Assembly (NCBI RefSeq): GCF_009846525.1
Contig: NZ_CP024621.1
Coordinates: 2,790,001 to 2,854,000 of the forward strand
Direction: 5' to 3'
DNA length: 64,000 nucleotides
Origin: Halomonas meridiana
GTDB taxonomy: Bacteria > Pseudomonadota > Gammaproteobacteria > Pseudomonadales > Halomonadaceae
In this document: piece by piece, positions 52,810 through 62,360 of the stretch
How the letters are laid out: each line of letters opens with the position of its first letter
How positions within the stretch are numbered: the first letter of the stretch is position 1
The notes under the pieces: generated by a model
The model's input: the letters and a program-made list of their open reading frames with translations, nothing else
The model's database searches: none
What the model was told of the DNA's origin: nothing
Translations under genes and position numbers: made by a program

Positions 52810-53286
52810 TTAGGCGATTTGCCGCCGACGCTGCCATAGCGTCACCAACAGTGCCACCACCAGCCAGCTTACCAGCGCGGCGATCACGTCATCCAACACA
52901 ATGCCCAACCCGCCGTTAACGTATTCCGCTAAATGAATAGGTGGCGGTTTCAAGCCATCGAAGAAGCGGTAGACGCCAAACGCCAAGGCCAGTACCAGCG
53001 GATGGCGAGCGGCTGTTAGCCCCAGCACTACCAGCGGGAAGGCGACGTACTCATCGGCGACAATGCTACCGTGATCCAAACCATCGTAGTGCCACGCCGC
53101 GATATGACACACCGGCACCGCGGCCACCAGCATCAGCGCGATGATGGCAGCCTGCTGTCCGGTCGGGCGACCCAAGAGCCACCACGCCAGCGGCAAGCCA
53201 ATCAATGAACCAAAGGTGCCTGGCGCAACGGGCGCTAGCCCTAGCCCAAAGCCGGTCGCTAGCCAAAAATTAATCGTATCGAGCAT
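52810..53286 (-). CDS. pgpA: Phosphatidylglycerophosphatase A-type protein
   Basis: A 158-residue protein of the PgpA family, dephosphorylating phosphatidylglycerophosphate in the inner membrane. The signature blocks are GFGLGLAPVAPGTFGSLIGLP near the N-terminus, DHGSIVADEYVAFPLVV, FFDGLKPPPIHLAEYVNGG, and GIVLDDVIAALVS, with four hydrophobic helices. The ATG overlaps the stop of the DUF533 gene as TAATG, suggesting translational coupling. Confidence 0.9.
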   Translation of the reverse strand: MLDTINFWLATGFGLGLAPVAPGTFGSLIGLPLAWWLLGRPTGQQAAIIALMLVAAVPVCHIAAWHYDGLDHGSIVADEYVAFPLVVLGLTAARHPLVLALAFGVYRFFDGLKPPPIHLAEYVNGGLGIVLDDVIAALVSWLVVALLVTLWQRRRQIA

Positions 53287-54014
53287 TAGCCAGCCTGCTG
53301 TGCCTGACGTTCAAGCTCTGCCGCCATCTCTGGCGTTAGGTTTAGCGCGCTGGCGAGTTGATCCAACCATGCCCGCTCCATGGGGTTTTGGTCGTCAATT
53401 ACTGCCACGCTGATGAGATACATCTCGCGAGCTGCCTGGGGGGAATCCGCCTCACGGGCGAGTGACTGGGCATCCAGCGGCGCTTTTAGCTGCTGTTCCA
53501 CCCAGCGGTGCATCTCCTCATCCGCGCCAAGGGCATCAATCTGATCGGTAATTAGCGCCTGCTCCTGCTCATCGATATGACCATCCGCACGGGCGGCCAT
53601 GATCATTGCCTGCAGCAGTTCCAGGCTGCGACGCTCTTGATACTCACCGCTCAACACCTCGACACGCTCGCCTTCTGATGAGGATTGGGTCGCCGCTCCT
53701 TTCTTTTCCTGAGAGCTTTGCCACGCTTTCCACGCCAGCATGCCTACACCCGCAATCGCGCCATATTTCAACGCTTTACCGCCCATGCTGCGGCCACGTT
53801 TGGAACCCACCAGCATGCCCATGGCACCGCCGCCCAGCAGGCTTTTCACATCAAAACCGCTGGAACCGCTGCTTTGACGTGTACCTTGGCTGCTGTTACC
53901 GCCTAAATGGCGGGAGAGCCCATCAATCACACCTTTGACATCCATGCCGCCGCTGCTGCCTTTGCTACCACTGGCCTGGCTCATCAGCTGCTGTAGAATT
54001 TTGCTTGCGTTCAT
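53286..54014 (-). CDS. DUF533/TerB-like protein
   Basis: A 242-residue protein. The first about 100 residues are Gly/Ser-rich with a short hydrophobic glycine helix (MGGKALKYGAIAGVGMLAWKAW), and the C-terminal about 130 form a TerB-like helical domain (QAMIMAARADGHIDEQEQALI, where DGHIDEQE is the acidic metal-binding loop). DUF533 proteins are inner-membrane-associated and of unknown role, similar to YebE. GGAG lies 7 nt before the ATG at 54014. Its stop overlaps the pgpA start. Confidence 0.83.
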   Translation of the reverse strand: MNASKILQQLMSQASGSKGSSGGMDVKGVIDGLSRHLGGNSSQGTRQSSGSSGFDVKSLLGGGAMGMLVGSKRGRSMGGKALKYGAIAGVGMLAWKAWQSSQEKKGAATQSSSEGERVEVLSGEYQERRSLELLQAMIMAARADGHIDEQEQALITDQIDALGADEEMHRWVEQQLKAPLDAQSLAREADSPQAAREMYLISVAVIDDQNPMERAWLDQLASALNLTPEMAAELERQAQQAG

Positions 54015-54123
54015 CCTTGCACTCCTCAATAAACATTCGTTCGACGGGGCGAACGCGGGTCGTTTAACCCTTGTTATAGCGCATGCTACATGAATGCAGC
54101 ATGAATTAACCCCGCGCTAGCGC

Positions 54124-56727
54124 TTAGCTCAGCGCCCCTTTCACCGCGACCGAACCGCCGTGACGGCTAGCGCTCACCTCAATACGAACCGGCATCTGCT
54201 CTTTGAGTTCGCTGACGTGGGAAATAATCCCAATCATGCGGCCGCTCATTTGCAGCTCGCTCAGCATGGCAATGGCTTGATCCAAGGCGTCTTGGTCCAG
54301 GCTGCCAAAGCCTTCATCAATAAATAGCGTATCGAGCTGAATACCACCCGCGTAGGCCTGCACCACATCAGAAAGCCCCAGCGCCAGCGACAGCGCCGCC
54401 ATAAACGACTCCCCACCAGAGAGCGTCGCCACCGGGCGATTTTTGCCGGTGTAAGTATCAGCCACGTCCAGCTCAAGGCCAGACGCTTTATTGCCTTTAG
54501 AGGGGTCTTCCCGGCGCACCAACTGGTAGCGCCCACAGCTCATGCGCACCAAACGTTCAGACGCTTGAATCAACACATCATCCAGCAGCACGCCCAGTAC
54601 AAAGCGCTGCAGGCTGATGCGGTGGCCGGTGCGGCCGTTGGCGACATCGCTCAGCGTGCCCCACAGCTTGTACTGCTCCTCCAGCGCTGCCTCTGCGCGG
54701 CGGGCATCCACCAAGCGCTGCTGGGTAGCAGTGAGCTGGTCGACGCGTGCAGCCAAGCGCTGATACGTTTGGCGGCAGGCCTCTTCGTGGGTCTTGGCCG
54801 CGTCAGCGTTGGCATTGAGGGCGGCAACGTCGGGGGGCGTCTTGCCCTGCAGCAGCGGCTCGCTGGCCTCAATTTGACCTTCCAGCTTCGCCAGCTCCCG
54901 CTGAAAGCGCGCGACGTTGTCACTTAGGCGCTGCTGCTCCGGCGCTTCTAGCCTGGCAGCGGTAAACGCCTGCTCATCGCTAAAGGGGCTGGCCTGCAGC
55001 GCTGCTTGCCATTCAGCTTGGGCGGTTTCCAAAGTGCGCTGCGCCTCTGCTTGGCGCTGGGTGGCCTCTGTCAGCGTGGTTTGCGCTTGGGTGAACGCCG
55101 TGTGGGCAGCTTGGGCCTGAGTATGGGCGGCTTTCCACGTTTGTTCGTAGGTGCCTATCTCGCGCTTTATGCTGTCTAGCGAGGCGTTCAGTGCTTCCAG
55201 CGAGGTGGCTTCCCCTAATTGCCCACGCAGTTGCTGGCACTGCTCGTTGAGGTGGTTTGCCTGCTGCTCTAGGCGCTGGGCGTCTTGCTGGGCACTCACC
55301 CAGGTTTGGCGGGCACGCTCGTAAGCATCCCGCGCCTGCTTCACCTCCTCTTGCGTCACCAGCGCCTGAGCGGGTACGGCAGGCGTTGGATGCTCGCGGC
55401 TGCCACACACCGGGCAGGGCTGGCCGCTTTCCAACCGCTGGGCGATCAGCGCCGCTTGGCCCTGGTGCCAGCGCATCTCCTGCTCGATGGTATGCTGCTC
55501 TTGCTGTGCGGCAGCGCGCTGCTTCTGCTCTGCCGTTTCAAGCGCTTGTGCCGCCTGCTGGGCGAGCGTTTGGTACTGCCCTTCCAGCGTGGTCAGCTCC
55601 TGGCACTTGTCGAGGGATTGCTCCAGAGCATAGGCCTGGCGCTGCAGTTCAGGCAGCCGTTCATGCTGGGCATTGGCCTCCTCCAGCGCCGTCTGGGCCT
55701 GCTGGTGGGCTGCCTGCCGAGGAGCGATGGCCTGTTCGGCGGCGTGGCATTCCCGTTGGGCGGCGGTGGCGTTTTTCTGGGCGCTTTGCAGCGCGTAAAA
55801 CGGCGTTGCCAGGGTTTGGGTTTGTTCGTGCTGGCGAAGCTGTTCCTGGGCGTGCTGCACCGCTGGCTGCTGCTCTAGCAAGGTAGATTTTGCGCTGACC
55901 AGCGCGGCGTGCTGCTCGAACTGGCGGGCCAATGTTGTGCCCGCCTGGGCAGCCGCCACAGCCTGCTCGCGCTGTTCGCTGGCCGTGGCGAGATCCTGCT
56001 TGGCGGCTTGATAGTCGGGGGCGAGCGCCGCGAGTGCTTCATTAAGGGCAGCCTCGCTCTCAACATCGCTGGCCGAGAGCATCCCTTGCACCCGCTGGCG
56101 GTGGTCGTTCACCTCGCGGACAATATGCTTGGCCTGCTCCAGCAAACGCTGTTCGATACGCTGAAAAATCTGGGTTTGGAACAGCTGGGAGAAAATGACT
56201 TCGCGCTCTTTGGAGCCTGCCAGCAGCAGTTCGCGGAACTTACCCTGAGGGAGCACCATCACCTGACGAAACTGATTGGCGTCTAGGCCTATTAGCGCTT
56301 GCAGCTCCGCCGTGGCGTCGGTGACCTTTCGCGCCACTAGGCACTCGTCCTCCTCACCTTCCGGAGTGAGTCGCCATAGCTGGGCTTCTGCGGTTTGTGT
56401 CGTTGTGCCTTCGCCGCTGGCTTTGGGACGCTCCTGCAGAGGCACTCGGCGCACCCGATACATGGCATCACGCAGGCGAAACGTCAGGCTGACTTCGGTG
56501 AGCAGAGAGGCTTCCGCTTGGTCGCAGCGCATTTGAACGGCGTCCCGCTCGTTGCCGGTGGTTTGGCCGTACAAGGCAAAACAAATCGCATCGAGGATCG
56601 AGCTTTTACCCGCGCCAGTGGGGCCGTTAATCAGAAACAGCGGGCTTCTGCCCAGCGCGGTGAAGTCGATGGTTTCGCTACCGGCAAAGGGGCCAAAGGC
56701 CTTCATGGTGAGCGTTAATGGCGTCAT
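54124..56727 (-). CDS. sbcC: SbcC-type exonuclease subunit
   Basis: The SMC-like ATPase of the SbcCD nuclease, which cleaves DNA hairpins and protein-blocked ends. Walker A is GPTGAGKSS (35-43), long coiled coils (rich in Q, A and E) flank a zinc hook CPVCG at about 438, and the C-terminal half has the ABC signature LSGGESFMAALSLALGL and Walker B LFIDEGFGSLD. At 867 residues it is shorter than E. coli SbcC (about 1048), through shorter coiled coils. The ATG overlaps the sbcD stop by 4 nt. Confidence 0.92.
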   Translation of the reverse strand: MTPLTLTMKAFGPFAGSETIDFTALGRSPLFLINGPTGAGKSSILDAICFALYGQTTGNERDAVQMRCDQAEASLLTEVSLTFRLRDAMYRVRRVPLQERPKASGEGTTTQTAEAQLWRLTPEGEEDECLVARKVTDATAELQALIGLDANQFRQVMVLPQGKFRELLLAGSKEREVIFSQLFQTQIFQRIEQRLLEQAKHIVREVNDHRQRVQGMLSASDVESEAALNEALAALAPDYQAAKQDLATASEQREQAVAAAQAGTTLARQFEQHAALVSAKSTLLEQQPAVQHAQEQLRQHEQTQTLATPFYALQSAQKNATAAQRECHAAEQAIAPRQAAHQQAQTALEEANAQHERLPELQRQAYALEQSLDKCQELTTLEGQYQTLAQQAAQALETAEQKQRAAAQQEQHTIEQEMRWHQGQAALIAQRLESGQPCPVCGSREHPTPAVPAQALVTQEEVKQARDAYERARQTWVSAQQDAQRLEQQANHLNEQCQQLRGQLGEATSLEALNASLDSIKREIGTYEQTWKAAHTQAQAAHTAFTQAQTTLTEATQRQAEAQRTLETAQAEWQAALQASPFSDEQAFTAARLEAPEQQRLSDNVARFQRELAKLEGQIEASEPLLQGKTPPDVAALNANADAAKTHEEACRQTYQRLAARVDQLTATQQRLVDARRAEAALEEQYKLWGTLSDVANGRTGHRISLQRFVLGVLLDDVLIQASERLVRMSCGRYQLVRREDPSKGNKASGLELDVADTYTGKNRPVATLSGGESFMAALSLALGLSDVVQAYAGGIQLDTLFIDEGFGSLDQDALDQAIAMLSELQMSGRMIGIISHVSELKEQMPVRIEVSASRHGGSVAVKGALS

Positions 56728-57872
56728 GCTTGGCCCTCCTGCTCACGGCTCAGGGTAGTGATCAACTCGCCCATGGCACGGGCCTGGGCGTCGCTCATTG
56801 GCTCGCCGCTGGTTTGAGCGAAAAAGTCGCTGAACATATCCAGCGCGCTGAACGCAAGCCGCTCGCGGTCTAGCTGTTGGCGGCCTTTTGCTTCCAGCAT
56901 GCCGGGCTTTTCCAGGTGCAGCACGTTGGGGTACACCGCCCGCAGTTTGCCCATGGGGTCGAGAATGGCGTGGCGGTCGGTGAGGCGCACCAGCAGATAG
57001 TCATCGGCGTGGGGGTCAGCGGCCCCTTGGGCCAGCAGCTGAGCCAGCTCACCTTCCAGCACGCGGACATCCCGGCGGGGCAGCAGCGGATGGTGGGCTA
57101 TTTGGGTGACGCCTTCGCTGCCCACCTCAACAAGGGTGACGCCTTTGCGCTGGGTGGCTTCGGAAAAGCTGTACTTTAGCAGCGAGCCGCTATAGCGAAT
57201 ATGCTCGCCACCGCGAATCTGGGGGCCGTGAAGGTGGCCCAGCGCCACGTAGTCAAAGCCCTGCATGGGTTCCCACGCCACGCTTTCCGCCCCACCTAGG
57301 GTGAGCGGGCGCTCGGAGTCGCTGGCGGTTCCGCCATCCACAAAACAGTGGCTCATCAGTAGCGTCGGGCGGCCCGGCTGGCGCTGTGCCTCAATGCGCT
57401 CCAGCAGGTAGCAGTGGGCGCTGTCGAAGTCGCGCACGTCTTCGCCAAACTCGCTGCGTACATATTCTGGGTCGGCGTAGGGGATGCCGAAGATATCCAC
57501 CGTGTCATTGCCAATCGTGAGCGTGACCGGCTGGTCGCAGGTGGCTAGGTCGGTGAGAATATGCAGCCCGGCCTGGCGCAGGTGGCGGGCGCCAAACCCC
57601 AGCCGCTCGGCACCGTCGTGGTTACCGGAAATCATCACGACCGGCAGGCCACGCTTCTCGCACAGCTCGCCTAAGATCTCATCCAGCAGCGTGACCGCCG
57701 CTGCCGGAGGCACCGAGCGGTCGTAAATATCGCCCGCCACCAGCACGGCATCCACCTGCTCGCGGTCGATGATCTCCAGCAGCTGCTGCAACACATGACG
57801 CTGGTCTTCCAGCAGGGAAAGGTTGTGAAACAGCCGCCCTAAATGCCAATCGGCGGTATGAAGTAATCGCAT
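56724..57872 (-). CDS. sbcD: SbcD-type exonuclease subunit
   Basis: A 382-residue Mre11-like metallophosphoesterase, nuclease partner of SbcC. Phosphoesterase motifs are LHTADWHLGRLFH (D-x-H), VLVAGDIYDRSVPP (GDxxD), ISGNHDGAERL (GNHD) and ALGHLHGPQIR (GHxH). The C-terminal cap domain follows. Length is close to E. coli SbcD (400). It is the first gene of an sbcD-sbcC operon, with a 4-nt ATGA overlap. Confidence 0.94.
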   Translation of the reverse strand: MRLLHTADWHLGRLFHNLSLLEDQRHVLQQLLEIIDREQVDAVLVAGDIYDRSVPPAAAVTLLDEILGELCEKRGLPVVMISGNHDGAERLGFGARHLRQAGLHILTDLATCDQPVTLTIGNDTVDIFGIPYADPEYVRSEFGEDVRDFDSAHCYLLERIEAQRQPGRPTLLMSHCFVDGGTASDSERPLTLGGAESVAWEPMQGFDYVALGHLHGPQIRGGEHIRYSGSLLKYSFSEATQRKGVTLVEVGSEGVTQIAHHPLLPRRDVRVLEGELAQLLAQGAADPHADDYLLVRLTDRHAILDPMGKLRAVYPNVLHLEKPGMLEAKGRQQLDRERLAFSALDMFSDFFAQTSGEPMSDAQARAMGELITTLSREQEGQA

Positions 57873-57933
57873 GACAGGCTCGACACAGAAACGTTAGCTG
57901 CATCATAACAACCTGACACCGCGACGCTAGCGC

Positions 57934-59256
57934 TTAGGGAGTGATAGGCAGCTGACGCTTGTGCGCCGAGCGCTGGTAGGTTTGGATAATGGTGGCACGG
58001 GCGCTCTCGCTTATTTGCTCGCCGGTCAGAAAGGCATCGATATCCGCATAGCTAACGCCCAGCGCTTCTTCGTCGGCGAGCTGTGGTTTGAGGGTTTCCA
58101 GGTCGGCGGTGGGCTGTTTTTCTACCAGCGCTTCCGGTGCCCCTAGCACGGCGCCGACCTGCCGCACCTGGGCTTTGGTCAACCCGGTGAGCGGCGCAAT
58201 ATCGCAGGCACCGTCGCCATACTTGGTAAAAAAGCCCATCAACGCTTCGGCCGCTTGGTCGGTGCCTACCACCAACCCTGCGTTGGCGCCTGCTACGGCG
58301 TACTGGGCCACCATCCGCTGGCGCGCTTTAATGTTACCCAGCACGAAATCCCGCTGATGGGCGTCGGTAAAGCCCAGCCCACCGGCTTCAAGCGAGGCCA
58401 ACAGCGCATCGCTGGCCGCCTGAATATTGACCGTCAGTACGTTATCCGGCTGGATAAACGCCAGCGCCTGCAGGGCGTCTTCTTCATCCTGCTGGGTGTC
58501 GTAGGGCAAACGCATAGCGTAGAAGTGCGCCTCGACTCCCTCTTGGCGGGCTTTTTCTACCGCCCGTTGCGCCAGCCGCCCGGCCACAGTGGAATCGACA
58601 CCGCCACTAATCCCCAGTACTAGGCTCTTCTGCCCGGTGCTCACTAGCTGGCGATATAAAAATGTCACACGACGCTCCACTTCCTGCTGTGGGTCGATGG
58701 TGGGAGACGCTTGCAGCGCTGTCTGGATATGGGCCTGATTGGCTTGATGGTTGATAGCACTCCCCTGCCCCTCTACCACGGCTGAGTGATGCTCCGGTAG
58801 GCGCTTCAGCGCGTAGTGGGCGGCAGCTAAACGCACCTCGTTGCGGTCACCGGAAAAGCGCCGCGTCTCGGATATCAGGTAGTACTGCTGTTCGTGGTAA
58901 AACGCCCAGGCAAAACATACCGTACCTACCGGAATGCCGTCGTGGGGCTCTGGTCCGGCAATGCCGGTATTAGCCAGGGCCACGTTGGCATCGTTGTTGG
59001 TCAACGCCCCCAGCGCCATCTCCTTGGAGGTGGCCTCGCTGGTTAATCCGCACGTCTCAATGGTATGGGCGCTCACGGAGAGATAGCGCTGCTTTGCGTC
59101 AGGGGAGTACACGGCCAGGCCACCATCTATTGATTGGCCGCTGCCGGGCACCCGCGCCAGTTCCGACACGATCAGCCCAGCCGTGCAGGACTCGGCGGTG
59201 GCGAGTTTCAAGGCGTGTTTTTGCAGATAGTCGCGGACATGTTCGAGCAGTTCCAT
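57934..59256 (-). CDS. PncC-NadE fusion: NMN amidase plus NAD+ synthase
   Basis: A 440-residue two-domain enzyme. Residues 1-160 are a CinA-C/PncC nicotinamide-nucleotide amidase (TAESCTAGLI at 20-29, AVYSPDAKQRYL, NTGIAGP at 96-102, GTVCFAW). Residues about 190-440 form an ammonia-dependent NAD synthase with the PP-loop LGISGGVDST (214-223), FVLGNIKARQRM, and GTDQAAEALMGFFTKYGDG. The two steps convert NMN to NaMN and NaAD to NAD, so the fusion would couple salvage ends, still requiring NadD between them. I use ATG 59256 since AAGGAA is 7 nt upstream; 59262 is possible. Confidence 0.88.
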   Translation of the reverse strand: MELLEHVRDYLQKHALKLATAESCTAGLIVSELARVPGSGQSIDGGLAVYSPDAKQRYLSVSAHTIETCGLTSEATSKEMALGALTNNDANVALANTGIAGPEPHDGIPVGTVCFAWAFYHEQQYYLISETRRFSGDRNEVRLAAAHYALKRLPEHHSAVVEGQGSAINHQANQAHIQTALQASPTIDPQQEVERRVTFLYRQLVSTGQKSLVLGISGGVDSTVAGRLAQRAVEKARQEGVEAHFYAMRLPYDTQQDEEDALQALAFIQPDNVLTVNIQAASDALLASLEAGGLGFTDAHQRDFVLGNIKARQRMVAQYAVAGANAGLVVGTDQAAEALMGFFTKYGDGACDIAPLTGLTKAQVRQVGAVLGAPEALVEKQPTADLETLKPQLADEEALGVSYADIDAFLTGEQISESARATIIQTYQRSAHKRQLPITP

Positions 59257-59382
59257 TGCCATTTCCTTTTTTGGGGGTATGCCTGCGTGTTGAAATCCCT
59301 CAAGCCACTATAGGTAATCCCTGCCATTTGTCGAAAGGCGGCCAACCCACCCCGGCACGCCGTTTCGCGCTGAAAGCCGCAT

Positions 59383-59412
59383 AAAAAAAAGCCCCCATCG
59401 CAGGATGGGGGC
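59383..59412 (-). terminator. Rho-independent terminator of the DASS transporter
   Basis: GCCCCCATC (59391-59399) pairs perfectly with GATGGGGGC (59404-59412) over GCAG. On the minus strand the stem is followed by eight T residues. It lies 30 nt after the transporter stop. Confidence 0.92.
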
Positions 59413-59442
59413 TGAAGGCTTACCGGGTAAATTTAATCTAGA

Positions 59443-61113
59443 TTAGTCCCGAAACGCGTCCGGATAGGTCGTTAGGTCAACGCCCCAAAGCATCGGCAGC
59501 AGGAAGTAGACCGCAGCCACAATCAGGAACATCGCAATGATGTTCAGCCAGAAGCCGTTACGCACCATCTCGATGATTTTGATTTTGCCGGTGGCGAAGA
59601 TGATCGCGTTAGGCGGCGTGCCCACTGGCAGCATAAAGGCGCAGTTAGCCGCCATGGCCGCAGGTACCATCAGCACAAACGGGTGAATATTCAGCGCCAG
59701 CGCCAGCGACGCCAGTACCGGCAGAATCATGGTGGCCGTGGCCGTGTTGGAGGTGATTTCGGTTAAGAACAGCACCATGCCGGTCGCCAGCAGAATCACC
59801 AGCAGGAAGTTCACGCCTTCCAGCACGCTCATTTGGCCGCCAATCCAGGAAGCTAGGCCCGACGAGCCAAAGCCCGCCGCAATGGCCAAGCCGCCGCCGA
59901 ACAGCAGCAAGATGCCCCACGGTACGTCTTTGGCCACATCCCACCCCAGCAGGCAGCCGCCTTTGTTGGGGGAAGGAATGAGAAACAGCGCCACAGCAGC
60001 GGTGATCGCAATCATGGTGTCGTTAATGCCAGGGATGTTAATGATCTGGCCTTGCCATAAAAACGACCGAGTGATCCAGAAGAACGCGGCGAACAGGAAC
60101 ACACCGAGTACCGCCTTCTCTTCGAAGGTGATCTTACCCAGCGCCTCTTTCTCTTTACGGATCAGCGCTCGACCGCCCGGCAGTTTGGCGAGCTTGATCG
60201 GGTAGATGAAGCGCGTCAGCATCACCCAGCCAATCACCAGCAGCGAAACGACCACCGGGAAAGCGAACATCAGCCACCCCGCGAACGAAATCTCGACGCC
60301 AAACAGTTCATTGACGATGGCTGCCAGGATAATGTTCGGCGGCGTGCCAATCAGGGTGCCCAAACCACCAATGGTGCCGCCATAGCCCACACCAAAAATC
60401 AGCGCTTTGCTGAACTTATCGATCTCTTCACTGTGGTCACCTTCGGTTTTATTCAGCTCTTGGGTGACCTGGTAGACAATCGCGGTGCCAATGGGCAGCA
60501 TCATCATGACGGCGGCGGTGTTGGATACCCACATGGACAAAAAGCCCGTTGCCGCCATGAAACCGAACACGATGCTGTTTATGCTGGTGCCGAGCACGGA
60601 GATGATCGACAGCGCAATACGCTTGTGCAGATCCCACTTCTCCATGGCCAAGGCAATCATGAAGCCGCCCAAGAACAGGAAGATGATCGGGTTACCGTAA
60701 GCCGCCGTGACGGCGCTACCCTCCAGCGCACCGGTAATGGGCAGCAGTATAATCGGCAGTAGCGAGGTCACGGGAATGGGAATGGCCTCGGTGATCCACC
60801 ACACCGCCACCCATAAGGTGGTGGCCAACACCATGCGCCCTTCGAAGCTCAGATCGGCCGGGTGGAAAAACAGCACCACCAGTGCAAACAGCAGCGGGCC
60901 CAGCACCAGACCGATCGTCTGAGCCCGGTTGTAGGCAGGGGGTTTTGGTGGTTGGCCGCCGGGGCCGTGACCGTCTTGGGCGTCGTGTGACTCTCCGCGC
61001 GATGCAGCGCCACCCGCACTCGAGGTCGGCAACGCACACATCAGGAGGTTTTTGACTTGGTCGTGGGAGTGCCAGAGGTGGTCCCACAGCGTCATCGTGG
61101 CAGTTCTGCGCAT
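59443..61113 (-). CDS. DASS-family Na+/anion symporter
   Basis: A 556-residue SLC13/DASS transporter with about 11-12 helices. Signature elements are MWVSNTAAVMMMLPI and LIGTPPN in the first repeat and LTEITSNTATATMILPV and LPVGTPPNAIIF in the second, forming the two SNT carboxylate/Na+ sites. It probably imports dicarboxylates such as succinate or a sulfonate. A G/H/P-rich soluble N-terminus (GGAASRGESHDAQDGHGPGG) is unusual. ATG 61113 has no clear ribosome site; ATG 61095 is an alternative. Confidence 0.9.
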   Translation of the reverse strand: MRRTATMTLWDHLWHSHDQVKNLLMCALPTSSAGGAASRGESHDAQDGHGPGGQPPKPPAYNRAQTIGLVLGPLLFALVVLFFHPADLSFEGRMVLATTLWVAVWWITEAIPIPVTSLLPIILLPITGALEGSAVTAAYGNPIIFLFLGGFMIALAMEKWDLHKRIALSIISVLGTSINSIVFGFMAATGFLSMWVSNTAAVMMMLPIGTAIVYQVTQELNKTEGDHSEEIDKFSKALIFGVGYGGTIGGLGTLIGTPPNIILAAIVNELFGVEISFAGWLMFAFPVVVSLLVIGWVMLTRFIYPIKLAKLPGGRALIRKEKEALGKITFEEKAVLGVFLFAAFFWITRSFLWQGQIINIPGINDTMIAITAAVALFLIPSPNKGGCLLGWDVAKDVPWGILLLFGGGLAIAAGFGSSGLASWIGGQMSVLEGVNFLLVILLATGMVLFLTEITSNTATATMILPVLASLALALNIHPFVLMVPAAMAANCAFMLPVGTPPNAIIFATGKIKIIEMVRNGFWLNIIAMFLIVAAVYFLLPMLWGVDLTTYPDAFRD

Positions 61114-61263
61114 TATAAATGTACCGCTCGCAGTCAGGGGGAACGAAAGGGCTCAGGAGGTGGCTGGCCCGATGGCATGTCTAACCAACGCCACTGGCGT
61201 TTTCGGTGCCCTTTATTCACTGCAATAGGCCATTAGTCCAGTCAATTGGCGACGATTACAACC

Positions 61264-61304
61264 AAAGTCTAACCACTTTAGTCGCAATGTTTAGTCACTA
61301 CTAA
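61264..61304. promoter_or_regulatory. Two short inverted repeats in the divergent promoter region
   Basis: AAAGT-CTAACC-ACTTT (61264-61279) and TTAGT-CACT-ACTAA (61291-61304) lie between the DASS transporter and the phosphatidyltransferase gene. Each has 5-bp arms in an A/T-rich stretch, a possible pair of repressor or activator sites. The assignment is weak. Confidence 0.35.
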
Positions 61305-61339
61305 CATTAAACGGAACCACCTTTTACGGAGATATCATC

Positions 61340-61951
61340 GTGTTAGACCGCTTTACCATGCCGATGACCCAGCGCCCGCTTCGCTATCTGGCGCACGCCT
61401 TGCATCATCGACACATCACCCCGGATCAGGTCACGCTGGCAGCTTTTATCATTGGCATCTGCGCCCTGCCGCTGCTGGCGTTCGAACAGTATGGGTTGGC
61501 ACTGGCCGCCATCGTGCTCAATCGTCTAGGAGATGGGGTAGACGGCGCCTTGGCCCGCCTGAGCGGCCAGCAAAGCGATGCAGGGGGCTTTCTGGACATT
61601 GGGCTCGACTTTGTCTTTTACGCGGCGGTGGTGCTCGGTTTTGCACTGGCGGACTCGGCGCAAAATGCCCTCCCCGCCGCGCTACTGCTGTTTGCGTTCA
61701 TTGGTACCGGCACCTCCTTTTTGGCCTTTGCTATTGCCGCCAAAGCCCGCCAAGTAGAGCGCCCCAATTTTCCTAAGAAAGCCTTTTATTATTTAGAGGG
61801 CTTGACCGAAGGCACTGAGACGGTTGCCGCCCTGGTACTGTTCTGCCTGTTTCCGAAGGCGTTTCCGCTGCTGGCCAGCCTGTTCGCCGCTGCCTGTCTA
61901 ATCACCACGGTCACACGTCTATGGGGCGGCTACTGGACACTGCGCGCATGA
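61340..61951 (+). CDS. CDP-alcohol phosphatidyltransferase family protein
   Basis: A 203-residue membrane enzyme transferring a phosphatidyl or similar group from a CDP-lipid. The complete family motif D-x2-DG-x2-AR-x8-G-x3-D-x3-D is visible as DGVDGALAR through GGFLDIGLD, near residue 65-95, in the second helix. About six helices are predicted. The alcohol acceptor is unknown. The start is GTG at 61340 with ACGGAG upstream. It is monocistronic; the small protein gene at 62121 follows. Confidence 0.88.
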   Translation: MLDRFTMPMTQRPLRYLAHALHHRHITPDQVTLAAFIIGICALPLLAFEQYGLALAAIVLNRLGDGVDGALARLSGQQSDAGGFLDIGLDFVFYAAVVLGFALADSAQNALPAALLLFAFIGTGTSFLAFAIAAKARQVERPNFPKKAFYYLEGLTEGTETVAALVLFCLFPKAFPLLASLFAAACLITTVTRLWGGYWTLRA

Positions 61952-62120
61952 CCCGACGATGACACCATTGTTAACATTTTGTATAGCTTTTATGAACGCC
62001 TTTCCCGAGTCGCTGGTCTATGCTGTGAGTATGAGTCAGCCGTGCCTAAGGGGTCTGGAAGACGACACGGCTGCTCTCTTTGAGGGGGATCACCCACATT
62101 ACCCGAATTGGGGAGGTCAG

Positions 62121-62300
62121 ATGATCCGTCAACATATTTTCAAAGGCACTCAGCCTGGCAGCCGAGAACATCTTGAGAAATATCTTATGGAACAAAAACA
62201 TAGTCGTGCAAAAGCAAAACAGTTAGACGTAGTGACCGTCGCGACCGTGTCGTTCTTCGCGGGATGTCTGGTCACTTTACTAGCCACCTTCACGTTCTAG
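62121..62300 (+). CDS. Small tail-anchored protein, unknown function
   Basis: A 59-residue protein with GGGAGG 5 nt before the ATG. A basic, helical N-terminal part (REHLEKYLMEQKHSRAKAKQ) is followed by one hydrophobic helix (VTVATVSFFAGCLVTLLATF). I recognise no family. It has its own perfect terminator 30 nt downstream, which supports a real short transcript. A longer frame reaching 61959 is unlikely, since the upstream part lacks a ribosome site. Confidence 0.6.
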   Translation: MIRQHIFKGTQPGSREHLEKYLMEQKHSRAKAKQLDVVTVATVSFFAGCLVTLLATFTF

Positions 62301-62330
62301 CACCCACCGCTTCGTGCCCACAGACAGCGA

Positions 62331-62360
62331 AATCCCCACGTGAAACGTGGGGATTTTTTT
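62331..62360 (+). terminator. Rho-independent terminator after the small membrane protein
   Basis: AATCCCCACGT (62331-62341) pairs perfectly with ACGTGGGGATT (62345-62355) over GAA, followed by a total of seven T residues. Confidence 0.92.
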
